DNA of 64,000 nucleotides from Opisthocomus hoazin (Eukaryota; Chordata; Aves; Opisthocomiformes; Opisthocomidae): positions 11,927,001 through 11,991,000 of the forward strand of contig NC_134427.1 of NCBI RefSeq assembly GCF_030867145.1, given 5' to 3'. Made by a program: the position numbers and the translations under genes. Shown piece by piece: positions 1-14,300 of this stretch. How positions within the stretch are numbered: position 1 is the stretch's first letter; each line of letters begins with the position of its first letter. The notes beneath the pieces are model-generated. The model was given only the letters and a program-made list of their open reading frames with translations. It had not been told where the DNA came from and did no database searches.

Positions 1-2345
<2,345 letters not shown>

Positions 2346-4110
2346 CGGGTCTGCCTCCCTCCTGCCTCTTCACACACTCACGCTCACCCACCCACCCTCC
2401 CTTCGCTGTGCCCGGGACCCCTGTCAGGTGCCCGTCTCACCTGTACGAGCTGGTGCCATCACACAACAGCCTTACCCTCCTAACCAAACCCAGCTTTCCC
2501 CGAGCGGGGTGAGGCTGGGCTGCGGGGACGGCTCCGGAGCCAGCCAGCCGTCTCCTGCCCCTCACTCCCTCCTCACAGAAGTGCTGTAGCAGCCGGAGCA
2601 GAGCGGCAGCTTGTTCTGGCTCAACGTGGGGGTCTCCCCATGGTGCACTGGATTTCCTCACTTCCCCTTGAGTAGACAGAACATTTCCCATGATTAAAAT
2701 GGCCTCGCTGCCTCCCTGGGCCTTACCCCGTGTCCTCTCCAGGCCCCCTTTTGCTGCTCGAGGCTCTGAGTAGGAGATGGAGATGCAGGAGGGGTGCAGC
2801 GAATTTCTGTCCTTCCCCACAGTCGGTGTCCACGCTCTGTGCTTGGGGAGATCTGTGTGGATTTGCTGCCAGGTGGGAGTGGGGAGCCTGGTCCATCCGC
2901 TGGTGCCTGTAGCGATATTCGCTGTCCGGAGATCAGGGAGAAGCAGTCGGGGAGGTGCTCTCTGATCTCCTAGATCCCTTTGGAAAAGGGAGAGGGATCG
3001 TGATGGTCTTGTACGTGAGGTAAGTGACTTTGGAGTAGCAGGGCCTTTTGCTGATGCTCTCCGCTTTCCCCCTGCGGGGTGCCGGGCGGGCGGAGGTCTG
3101 GCTGTGGCAGAGCTGGCCGATGGGGTCAGTTCTGACCTCGAACCAGGATGGTCCCATGGCTTTAAGCGGTGGGGATGCTCCGCTTTCCTGGAGTGTGGCC
3201 TGTCTGGTGTCTGCCCCAGAGGTGGGGTGCCAGCACAGGCAGACTGTGGATGGGCTAAATGTCCCCTCTCCTGACCCCAGCCCTCTCCGTCACACCTGGC
3301 CCCTGATTTTGGGCCTCTTTGTCCTCCAGAGCAGGCGGAGGGGAATGTGAGACCCTGCTGTCCCCCAGGCCCCTCCGGTGGGCAGGGTGCTTGGTGGCCG
3401 TGGCCGTGGCGGGCCTCCGGACAGAGGCGGCTGCGGGGGTGGGAGCTGACTCCTACCATGACCTGGCGATGCCGGGGGATTGGGAGCAGGGCCGAACCCA
3501 AACCCTGCTGCGCCTGACCGCCAGGTGGTTGTGTGCCAGGGCAGGGCAGAGCCAGAGCGTCCCCTTTTCCTGGGCAGCTGCTTTTGGGGTCCATGCGATG
3601 GGGCTGGCCTTTCTCAGTCACATCTGATGGGTTAAAAAGGGGGTTGTGCTCACCGACCAGCAAAAACTCGCAGCACTGCCAACCCCTTGGTGTCCAGCCC
3701 AGCACCAGTCTCTCCACCAGCACCAAAAGGCTGTTGTACGTCCAGTGGCTGCCTGCACCCTGCACGGTCCTGGCGATGCTCCCGCAGCCGGCGCCCTCAG
3801 CCCGGAGCTGGGGTTTGCCCAGCGTGGCCGTTCCTGACAGGACGCGCAGGGTTTGCAGCCACTGGCACCTTGTCTGTCCCCTCCCAGGCCTTTATTCTGC
3901 CTCTTGGCCTTAGCAAATGGGGGCTGTGGGAAGACCTGACAGCGAGTGTCGGGGTCAGAGCCTGGAAAAGACCGGAGGGAGACAGAAGGGCACTTTGCAT
4001 CCTCTGTCTTTGATGCGCGGTCATTGTCCCTGCAGTTTGTATTCTGTAAAACTTCGTATATTTCTGTGCAAAAAAACAAGTATTTATTAAAAAACCCTCG
4101 CTGTCTGAGT
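2346..4110 (+). other. PRRG3: PRRG3 3' UTR
   Basis: GC-rich sequence from the stop codon to a poly(A) signal at 4086, giving a 3' UTR of about 1.75 kb. Its last part turns abruptly AT-rich (around 4030-4091), typical of a conserved vertebrate 3' end. A weaker candidate signal (gattaaaatgg near 2695) could give a short isoform. The antisense strand has a long open frame (2437-3765) with no domain; I consider it a composition effect. Confidence 0.7.
4086..4091 (+). terminator. PRRG3: PRRG3 poly(A) signal (ATTAAA)
   Basis: An ATTAAA hexamer sits in an AT-rich island at the end of the PRRG3 UTR and is followed by sequence with GT-rich patches (gtggcacagggtggct). It is the best 3' end candidate before the next gene's CpG island. 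Confidence 0.6.
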
Positions 4111-4640
4111 GGCACAGGGTGGCTTTTTCCCACAGGGGGGATGTCTCACTGGGCGCAGCTGGATTTCCATCTCGTGGGGGTGCTGGGGCTCAGCTCTGCG
4201 GGGCAATGGAGGCAGCTGTGGGACGCCGGCACCGATACCCCCCAGCCCGGGCACGGCTGCAGCGCAGTGCCCGGTGAGGAGGGGCCCGTCCCTGGAGATG
4301 GGGAGTATGCTGCTGTGGGGCTGGGAACGGGCCCCACACATCCCCTGGGCATGCGGGGCAGCTCGGTGAGAGCTGGAGGGTGTCCTGCCAGCCCGGACCG
4401 CCCGGCAAGTGACGTGTGGGGGGATTTCCTAAGGTCTTTGAGGGGATTTAGGTGCACAAGTTGTCCTGCGTTCCTCTGCGTGCTCCTAAACCTCTTAGAT
4501 AATCCCCTTTAAATAGCAAGACTAGGGCAGCGTGGGATTTATTTTAAGCCCTTTCAAAACCAGATTTTATGGTCGGGTCTTGGACTCTGTCCTCATTCAG
4601 AAGCGTTTAAAGCTGTCGTTCTTCCCAAAGGGATCATTTT
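4111..4640. other. Intergenic spacer PRRG3 - FATE1-like
   Basis: About 0.5 kb between the PRRG3 poly(A) signal and the CpG island. A TATA-like string (tttaaatag near 4508) lies about 0.5 kb before the candidate first-exon donor, but nothing ties it to a start site. No repeat or coding sequence was recognised. Confidence 0.5.
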
Positions 4641-5620
4641 ATCGCTGCCGGCTCCGCCGAGAGGCAGGAGGACGGGGGTGCGCTGAGCCCCCGCATCGGG
4701 GCGTGGGCTGGTCCCCGGGCTGCGGGGGGGGACCTGGGGCCGCTCCGCGGTGGGCTTCTGCCCCCCGGTCTTGCCCCTGGCAGGAGCAGTCCTTTCCCTC
4801 GGGCCAGCTTCTTACCCCGGGGAGCAGTGCTGGGGGAGCCGACCTGCGGGCGGGGGGTGCCCGCTGCCCCCGGGGGGGGGGATGGGCCGCGCTGGTGAGT
4901 CGCAGCTCGTTAATTACCGGGCTGCGGCTTTAAGCGCGGCGGGCGGGCTGCCGGGAGGGCGGGTGTCCCGGGCGTGGCTGTTTACGGGTCCGGCAGCGGC
5001 CTCGGACTGCAAAAAAACAGAAGTAAGTGCCCCCCTCAGTCCCGCGCTTTGCGAGCCGCACAGCCGGTGGGTGCGGGGCCGGGGCTCTGCGGGCAGCCTC
5101 GGCGGGGGAGCGCGTCCCGGGGTTGGAGACGGGCCGGGGGCCTCCCCGGGAGGGCGTGGGGCCCTCCGCGCCCTGGGGCCGCCCCCCGCCCTGCTCCCGC
5201 CCCGCTCCCACCCCGCGGGTGGCCGGCTCCTCTCGTTTCTCAGCCCCGCCGCGATGACCGGAGCCGGGGAGCCGTGTGCGGGACCCCAGTGCATCCCTGA
5301 GCGGGGGTCGCGGGGGGCAGGGGGGCCGCCCGGGCTCTGCCCCCCCCCCCCCCCCCGGCTTGGCTGTGGCAGGCGGCAGGACCCGAGCCGGGTGACCAGA
5401 CCCGTTCCCCGCTCTGCCGAGCCCAGCGACAGCCGAAGCCGAAGGGCAGAGCTCCTCCAGCGAGGGCTGCTCACGCCGGCACCCCGGCCGGGGCGAGGGG
5501 GGGTCCTGGGCCCGGCTGGTCCCCCCCAGCCTGGCGTGGAGCACCCTGGGCTGCGGGTCTCCTTCGCCAGGGCACGTTTTGTCGCCTTGCGGGACTGAAA
5601 CCGACCCTCAGGCGGGGTGT
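4641..5620 (+). promoter_or_regulatory. FATE1: CpG island, likely promoter and first exon of the FATE1-like gene
   Basis: About 1 kb of very GC- and CpG-rich DNA with several GC-box-like strings (gagggcgggtgtc), long G runs able to form quadruplexes near 4720-4880, and a 17-C tract at 5340-5356. A consensus donor (cagaa|gtaagtgc) at 5023 is a good candidate end for a noncoding first exon. The next coding exon on the + strand begins at 8122 and belongs to the MFF/FATE1-like gene, so the island most likely drives it. Initiation sites cannot be read from sequence alone. Confidence 0.6.
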
Positions 5621-8088
5621 GCTGGAAATCCCCTGTCGCTGCAAATCCCCGGAGAAGTGCCAGAGCGGAGGCTGAGACGCAGTCTTCTTCCGCCGGCGAG
5701 GGGGGGTGGCTTGGACCTGGCTAGAGAAAGCCCTAAAGAAAGTTAAAGGAGGAAATCCAGCCACTTAAGCGATTTGTTCTTACGGGTTTTGACAGCTGAT
5801 TTTTTTTTTTTTTCTTAATAGCTGAGTCTCTCAGAGCCTGCTGCTCGTTCCCCTCCCAACCCTCTGCTCTTTGGGAGCTGTGGAAGTTTCATAGGTGATT
5901 AGAAAGTGAACTGATCTGCCCTTTCCAGATTTATTGTTATTAATATATGCTGGTTTCCCGGAGAGCAGGCTGAGGAAGCAGCACAGGGTGTTCGTTCACC
6001 TAAAGCACCAAAAATATGAAGGAGGAACCTGGTGTTCTCCATGGTTGTGGACCGTGGGGCTGGAAGTCTGACGCAGGTTTCTCCTCTGGGACCAACACCA
6101 CTTTGGGACCGTCCCAGGATGTATTGCCCCACTCCCGAGTGGGGGGGTTCCTGCAATAATCCACTTTATTTGAGGTTTTGGGGGAGAAGCAGGGCACTTG
6201 TGCTGTGACACCCATGGGCTGGTGTCACCTGTGCCAGTCCTGAGCCTGGGCAGGATGGTGGAGAGAGTGTGGGGCAGCTGGGGGCTGCTGTGCCCCTGCA
6301 TGCCATGCCTGTGGGGCAGACGTGGCTGCAGAGCCGGGGATCTCGTCTCTGTGTGGCTGAAAGCAGGAAATCACCGCATCTGATGCCGGGCAAATTTCTG
6401 TCTCTTTTAATTAAAATGCTTTTAATGACAGAGGAGGAGAGAGCAGCGCGAGGCGGCTGATCACTGGAAATGCTGGTTATTGCAGACGTGGAGCTGGTTC
6501 TGCCACCCTCGTGTACCTGGAGTTACAGGGCCTGGCTGCTGCAGGGGATGGGATCGGTGGCTCTGGGGCCGCGTCTCTGGTGGTGCTGCTCCCTGGGGAT
6601 TCCTCTCTGCTCCTCTCCCTGGGGTGATATCGCAGGGGGCTGGTGCAGATGAGAGGGTCCAGAGCGCCCCGAGAAGCAGCAGCAAGGGTGGTGGTGGGCA
6701 GCCATGGCTGCTGCTGGGTGGGAGCAGCCTGGTGGGCTGGAAATGCAGTGTCAGACAGCTGGCTGCTAAATATAGTCCCCAGACGTGATCAAAGAAGTCA
6801 GGGCCCCTGCACACTCCCACTCACTCGCCTCCTCCCATTTCACCCGCTTGAGCTTTGAAAAGGAAAACCTCTCCTTCCCCCGGCTGTTTGGGCTGTGCTG
6901 TACCCAACAGCCCCTCTTACGGTGGAGATTTTGACCTGGAAGCCAAAGGGGACCTTTTTGGGCATGGCGAGCTCAAAGGGCGCAGCAGGGAGGGTGCAGG
7001 GGGGCTGTGCATGCATGCGGGACGCTGGGGTCTGGCTGGGGTCTGCAGCCTCAGCAGCCCTCGCTTGTTGGGGTTGTCTCCTTGGCTGCAGCTTTCTGAG
7101 AAAGAATAAAGAGTGCACATGCTAGGAGTGAGCAAGGTGTTTTTTGGGGCTCCTCTCCCAAAAATGTACGTGGTTTGCCCTCTGCTCACATCGCTCAGTG
7201 AAAGTGTTGGGACATTGTGGCCCCAGAGCACTTCTTAAAGCCCTGGGGCTGGGCAAAGGGGAAACTGAGGCACGGGGCTGTTGTGCGCCCTGAGAAGCTG
7301 CAAAGCCCCAGAGAATGTCCATGTCCTGCTCCTGCTGTCGGCTGCGCTGGGAGCAGTGACAGCTGGGGACTGTGTCCCTCCTCGTGCCAGTCCCCTCCTG
7401 GGAGAAAGCCAAGCTGGCGCTGGCCTGGGGGAGCGGACGTGTGCTTTTCCCTCGGCTGTGGGAGGAAGGGTCAGTATCTGGCAGCCCTGCTTGGGGCGAA
7501 GTCCATCTTGTTCAGCCTGGTGTGAGTCACTTGAGGAGATCGGGTGGGGAATTGCCTTCGGGGTATTGCCCTGTGGGACACTGCAGCAAAAGTGTGTGTG
7601 GAGAAAGAGCTTATTGCTCAGCTTTTCCTGTGTTAACCTGGAATCTTATTGCCAAAACCTCTGTTTTGTTTTTCAAAAACTTCATTTTTCCTATATCAAC
7701 AGAAAAATATGCTCCCAACCCTCCAAAAAACTTTACTTCTGGATAGAAAAGAATTTTTTTTTTTCATTAGTTCTAGGGTATACTGAATTGCTCTTCTCCC
7801 ACTAAGCTCATGCTTTGCTCCCAGGGCAGGTAGGACCTTTCTCTTTTCTCACCCTGCTGAGTAGGGGTTCCCACCTGCAGCGGCCCCATGCCCTTGTCCC
7901 CACCAGCCAGGCTTCGTGGGACACCCCGTTCTCTGGGACACCTCCAACGGTGTCTGTCTTTTGGGTTGTTTCTGCCTGTATTTCAGCTGTCGTATAGCGC
8001 TTGTGTTGTCCCTGTGCAGGTTCCACTTTGGAAGAGCTGCTTGCTACCGCTTTCGCTCAGCTTTCTTTTCCTCTGTGTGAAACCCCAG
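5023..8088 (+). other. FATE1: FATE1-like intron 1 (candidate)
   Basis: Stretch between the candidate first-exon donor in the CpG island and the acceptor before the first coding exon (tttcttttcctctgtgtgaaaccccag, exon from 8089; an alternative acceptor opens at 7987). It contains a T13 tract at 5801-5813 and an AT-rich patch around 6400-6430, but no coding exon or clear transposon. Confidence 0.45.
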
Positions 8089-8121
8089 GGTGCTCAAGCC
8101 ATCTGAGGAAATCCCCAAAAA

Positions 8122-8314
8122 ATGTGGCCATTTTGGGGACTGGACCTGAACCGAGCCCGCTGTGACCTGCTCTTCACAGAAGCCATCAACCAAAGGATGC
8201 AGGTTCCCAACAGGCTGAAGGTAGCAGATAGCTTCAGCCCTGTGGATGAGGAGCTGACGGAGGATGTCCCTCCTTCCCTTCAGATGCACATCCCTGATAG
8301 GATTTCTCTTGCAG
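8122..8314 (+). CDS. FATE1: FATE1-like coding exon 1 (two DRP1-receptor-type repeats)
   Basis: The ATG sits in an A-rich context with A at -3 and an in-frame stop at 8104. The exon codes residues 1-64 and ends in phase 1 at gcag|gtaatg. It holds both MFF-type repeats, each with an M-x-(V/I)-P-x-R core. This half is missing or unrecognisable in mammalian FATE1. Confidence 0.88.
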
Positions 8315-11300
8315 GTAATGTCCTGGGTTGTCTTTTGGGGTGACTGAAGGTTGGTGGGGCTCTACAGCATCCTAGGGAGTAGGATCCCTTTAGAACGTCC
8401 GCAGTGGTTTGCTTTTCAAGAGGAGAGGGCAGGGACAGATTATGTAGTCAGCTTTCTTCTGGAGGTAGGACAGGATGGTGGAGAGATGCTTGGGGAGAGG
8501 TGGGCAAAGGTGACCAACAGAAGGCAGGAGGGGTCTTGGCTCTGGAAGGTGAGGAGCAAAATGTGGAGGCATCTCCCTCCACATCTCTTACAGTTTCTTG
8601 GCCTTTGGTAGGCTCCCTGCTCTGGGACGCAGAGACATATGGCCCTGTCTCTTTGATAAACAGCTCCCAAACCTCACTTTCCTGGAGCATTGCATCCAGT
8701 TGCCTTCCACTCCATGCCTCTCTGGGCTATCCCACTGCTCACACCTGCAGGACATGGTTTTTGATGCACATCTGGTAATACTAGACATGGGGTTGGCTCT
8801 CTTATGTGGGTGGATCTCTTGTCTCCTGTCCTGAGGTCATTCAGGTTAGTCTTTCTCTCCTCTCTGTAGAAATATCAGATGCCAGTTTGAGGCCCATCCT
8901 GCTGAACCAGCAAAGGAAGGTCCCCTCTGTCGTGGTGCACATGTCCCCGGACTCCTCTGTGCAGCCAGCCTGCCTCGGGGAGCTCCCTTTCCTGCACGTA
9001 CCCACCAGATCAAGCTCCCAGAAACGCAAGCGATTGGTATGGTATAGAGAGCGGATGGGGCTGCCTGTGGTGGGAAGGGGGAGTAATCCCAGCGTTTGGT
9101 TTCTCTGGAGGTTTGTTATCAGCCCAAGCCATGATTCATCTTCCAGCATTCCACCTCCTCATAGGAGGTTCTAGGAGTCCTAGGAGCGTGGGTGTAAGGG
9201 TGGTGGGATCTTTTTCTGGCCCCTAACCAGTACACACCTGCATGCTAGGACATCGATTCAGCCAGATCTCCTACTGCATTTTGTGAGCAGGAGATAGGCT
9301 GAGGTAGTTGCAGTCCCCCCATGACTTCCTTCTGCTGCTTTTAAAATCCCTTTTCAACCCGTTTCTCCTGGATGAAGTACGAGACGGAACTGTTTCATCA
9401 TTGCAGCGTAAAGGGTTCTGCTGTCAGGGCTGAAAGCAGATTTTAACCTTGTGTGAACCTAGTTCGAAGAGAGGCCCATGACACGGGCAGGCAAAGGCTT
9501 GGCTTGGCTGTGGGAGCTGCTGATCTGCCTTCTCAAGAGCTTTCACCTCTCTGAGGTTCAAGAGCTGTTCCCGGATGCGTTAGGTTCAGGAGTTTTGATC
9601 CGAATAGAGATCGGATTGGCAGGCTCCTTGCTGGTGACCCTTGCCCTGCCCCGAGCATGTCTCCCTGCCTGCTCCAGCATCAGCTCACCAGGTTTGGCAC
9701 TGATGTAAGGCTCCCACACGGAGTGCTTTCCCCATGCTGACGGGCCACTGGCACTGCAGATCACGCAGGGCACTGGGCTGGGCTCACCCTTTGCAGGGTC
9801 TCTGCACTAACACCGTTGTGTTTGGTGCCAACAGGGCCATCACAGCAGCAGGTCGCGGCGGGAGAGGATTTCAAGTGACTGTGCCCAGCTGGCCTTGCAC
9901 AGCCTGGGCCAGCACCACAAGCGGTGAGCACGAACCCCGAGCTGTCTGGGGTGGGTGGGATCAGCATCTGCTGTCGTCTGTGCTGCTTTGATACTCCCTG
10001 GTGTCAGTGCCCCGAGGTGGGGATACCCAGCTCAGGGCAAGGCAGCGCCTCGCAAGCCCTACTCTTGCACGAGAGGAACGGGGCTTCTGGTGTCAGGGAG
10101 GTTTGTGCCAGGCAGCACTGAAGGCAGCTGGTGATGAGCTCTCTGCGAAGATGCGTGTGGGAGAGCACGTCCCCTCTTGCAGCAGGCTGGGAGGGCTGTC
10201 AGTCCCTGCCTGGCCTTCGGGCCAAGGGGACCTTGCTGGCCACTCTGGCTTGTCTCGGTCTCTCTGGCTCTGCCCGTCTTCCTCTCGGTACTGTGCTCTC
10301 CTGCACCAGCACAGCAGAGTGCTGGGGGTATGGGTGGGTGGCCACTCGCAAACGAGGCACCAGGGCTTAATTGGGTTTCTACAAGCGTTATTGAAACTTG
10401 GGCTGCCTTGCAGACAGGGTGGGCTGAGAGCACGCTTGGTTTTCAGCTTTTTGAGCATAGCCTGTGAGCAGAAACACGGTGATAGTGCTCTGGTAGATCA
10501 TCTCATCATGAGATGATCTGCTCATGGCCTTGGGCTCCAGAGTCTCTCCAGTGGAGAAATTGTCTCTAACTTAATCCCCCGGCAGAGCCACTTTTCCCAC
10601 TGAAAGTCCAGGGTTGTCCTGGGTGGCAGGAGAGCTGCCTCCTGCAACCCCTGTGGGAGCAGCTGGTGAAGGTCTGGTTATGCCACAGCCATGGCTGGCT
10701 TCGGAGGAGTCGGGTGACTGCCTGTGAGCCTGTGAGCTGCTGGCGGAGGTTCTCCCACCTGGTGACATGGGAGTTTGGGTGCTGATGACATTGCCCAGAG
10801 GCGCTTGGAGCTGCTGAAGGGATGAAGGGCACCTCCAAATGCCAGGCTATGTCCATGCTGTACGAGGCCAGGAAGTAACAGGCGTGACTGTGTGTGCATC
10901 CCAGGCCGGACGCGTGCCCCCTGCCCGCCCGCAGTGCCCCGCTCCCCCTGCTTGCGGAGACGGGCAGGATCTACTCCATGCAGAACATCTTCCAGACCAT
11001 GTACCACCTGGGCCAGGTGCTCTTCCACCGCGTCCAGGACTCTCTGCAAGACCCGGTGCCATCCAGGTGACTTCAGCTCGCCGTGAGCCACCTCCCTGTC
11101 ACTCTGCAAGGACTTGGCTTTGCCTTGCTAAGGTGTCAGCTGGGCACGAGCTCTGCAAGCTGCACGGTGCAGCAGCAGGGTGGTCCTGCGTGGCTGCCTC
11201 AGACTCTCCTCCTCACTTGGCGTGTCAGGAGCGCCTGGCACAGCCAGCCTGGGTGCACCCTGCTAACCCAGCCCAGCTCGTCTCTCCTGCTTAACTTAAC

Positions 11301-14300
11301 ACCGGTCCCCCGGGTGCTCCGAGTGATTGAACACCGCCTGCGATGCTGCTGGGGTTTCAGCTGGTCCTCACTGCTAAGCAAGTGCTGGTTTTTATGCGTG
11401 CCTTGATAGCTTGATGGAGAGAAATGTGTGAAGGGAATCAAAACCCAGAACAGATGGCCTGACGCGGGACCTGTCCCCGAGACCCCGTCTCCTGCAGGCT
11501 CACAGCACCCTTGGCTCTTAATTAACCTTTTCCACTAACTGGCTGCACTGAGTTACTCATGCTGTAGCTGGTGCCCCTGGCCAGGGTGCAGTATGCCTGT
11601 GTGCTCACCGGAACAGGTATGCAATGACCTCAGTCTCTCTGGAGCAGCTATCTCCACTACGCTCTTATCTGTGCAAGTGCAGTAAAATTTTAACATGTTC
11701 AAAGACATCATTGCAGCCTTAAGGTGTCCCCACTGCTCTAAGGCTGCTGAGCACCCGGAGGAGCTTCCGAATGCTTCTAATTCTCCCTGAGCAAAGCCTG
11801 CAGGCAGAAAGGGAGGAGAGTGAGCATCCATCACTGGTGCCATCAGCGGCAAGTCCTGCCTTCCCTCCCCAGCTGGCTGGAGGTGCGGGCAGCAGAGCTG
11901 CCTTCTGCCTGCGGACGATGCAGGGACGATGTCCCTGCTTTTAACCAAAGCAGGCTGACTGATCATGAGGAAGAACTTCTTCCCTCTGAGGGTGACGGAG
12001 CCCTGGAACAGGCTGCCCAGGGAGGCTGTGGAGTCTCCTTCTCTGGAGATATTCAAGACCCGCCTGGACGCGGTCCTGTGCAGCCTGCTCTGGGTGACCC
12101 TGCTTTGGCAGGGGCGTTGGACTGGGTGACCCACAGAGGTCCCTTCCAACCCCGAACATTCTGTGATTCTGTGTCTTCAAATGTCGCTTGTTTTTTTAAT
12201 GAAGTCTGGGCGTGCCAACAGATCTGGTTAGTGGCTACGTAAGACCTTCTCCCTCCTCCCATCAGCAGTAGAGGAGGTTTAGGCCATGGTACAGTGAGAG
12301 GTGGTAGCTTGCAGAGCTGCTGTAACACAGTCTGGTGAGTCCCGGGTCTCGATCTCCCTTTGAGGCCAGCCACCTTGAAACACCTCTGCTTGGTATTTTG
12401 CATCATATCAGATGCATACGGTATCTCTTTGATGTGACAACTTTATACCCATATGCAACATTAGAAAGTTGACTGAGCTGACTTGTTTGTCCTGCAACTT
12501 TATTAAAGTCTGGTCTTGGATAGAGACTGGAATAACTGCCTGACAGTGACCTCTTGAAGGTTATGAGTCATCGAAAGGTAATTTCTAGTTTCTACTCTAA
12601 AGGTTCACCTGTATCAACTGGGATTTTTCAGTTAAAAGCTGCAGGATGTGTCCCTTTTTAATGGTTCTGTGCTGGGGGAAATTGGATTTTCTTTCTGTTG
12701 CAGCTTTCGTTTTACACTGCAGCTACATTACGTGGAGGTTTTATCTCACAGATGTATTTTCAGACAGAGATTTGCTGAATCTCCACGCGCTGTTCTGGCT
12801 TGTCCTCAGTGAGATCAACATCATGTTGCAAACAGGAATAAATACCCTCCCCTCCCCAAGGTCTCTAAAGGAGCTGTGTTAGACACTCGTTAACCCGGAT
12901 GGTGTCCGTGAGGGCCCATGCGAGTTACTGGTCTGCACAGGGGAGTTTTGATTATAGAAGAACTGATGTAGGGCTGGCCTATGATGATAAGAACAACAGA
13001 GACCGAACGTGGTAATTTTGATTTTTTTTTTTTTTTTTTTTTTTTTTCTCACTATGGATCTATTTTATTTTGTGGCTTGGTGCTGTGGGCCCTGCAGCAA
13101 GGCTGTGTCTCTGGGGGATGCCCTGGAGACCCATGGTCTGTGTTGCCTCTGCCAGTGCAGCAGCTAGTCCCAGTGGTGGCCCCTTTGTTTCCAGGGATGG
13201 AAGAAAGTAATGTGTGCTTGGGTTGCTTGTTTGTGTTTCGAGCTGTGGGTAAAATTTGCTGTAAGAGCAAAAAGTGATACTTTTTTTTTGTTGAGGGGGG
13301 TGGGGAAAGTAAGCTTGTGGTATCTGGAGATACTAGAGGGGAACAAATCCTTGTCTCAGCAAACATGGAACCCTTTTCCGCTGGCTGATGCGCTTGCTCA
13401 GACAGCTTGCCCAGTTGATGGCTGCTTCCCACCAGTGGGATTCTCACCTGCTGATGTAAATGAGATCATCCCTCCATTTTGGCATTGGTCCTGTGATATG
13501 TATTTTCCTGACTGGCTCTAAAGATGATTTATCCAACCCTCAGTGAATTCCTCTGACTACAGCAAATGGATGGTCAGTAAATAACATGTTTTCTCTCCGT
13601 TGGACCTCTAAAGAAATGCAAGCACGCATTTTCCCTGTTGTCTGTCATGGCATGTGCTGCATGTTTTGTTGTGATCACTACGGGGTGCATGGTGGAGGGG
13701 TATAAATATTCATGACGGGGGTTAAGAAGAATGAGTAGGTGCTGTGCAGGTGCTGTTTCCTCTCTCGTGATGCTGCATCCGGACAGCACATCCTGGGCAT
13801 GCACACACTACCTGCATGGCTCGGCTGCCCATGGCAGTGCCGTGTGTGCAGGAAGGCAGTTGCACCTTTTGAGCACTGTTTGTCCGTCTGCATCTCTGTT
13901 TCTCTTCCCAGCTCCCAGGAGGCTGGCCCAGCCCCAGACAGTGCCTTGGAGGAGGTCGGGGTGGCTGAGATGGCAGCAATGAGAAAGCAGGTGAGATGGG
14001 GGTGAAGAGCTGCAGATGTTTGCTGGGAAAGCCAGGGGAAGGTGGGTGAGGAGGCTCCAGGGGTCCGTTGCTCAGTCCTGATGGGCTGGCATTGCCAGGC
14101 TAGTCCTGGCTGATGCTGCTAACAGGGAAGCAAGGGGGAACTTGCATGTGTGTTGACCCATCAGTCTTCTACCCTAAGGGGCTGTCGGGCTGCAGGAGAC
14201 AGCCAGAGCCCTCCATCTGCTGGCAGTAAAGGGCTCAGATGCTCTTCTGATGGCGAGGACCTTTTCCTGAAGCATCTGCTCAGGAGCTGAGGTAGTGCTG

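Noticed and set aside
2437-3765. 442-codon open frame on the - strand
   Set aside because: It lies antisense to the PRRG3 3' UTR, is Gly/Pro/Arg/Ser-rich without a domain, and is explained by GC-rich sequence that lacks stop codons.
4750-5598. 282-codon + strand frame and overlapping - strand frames of about 200 codons
   Set aside because: They fall inside the CpG island, where high GC removes stops in all frames; the products are Gly/Pro/Arg-rich.
7250-7285. MIR-like words (ggggaaactgaggcacgggg)
   Set aside because: The match covers only one short MIR segment with no collinear flanks, so it is not safe to call.
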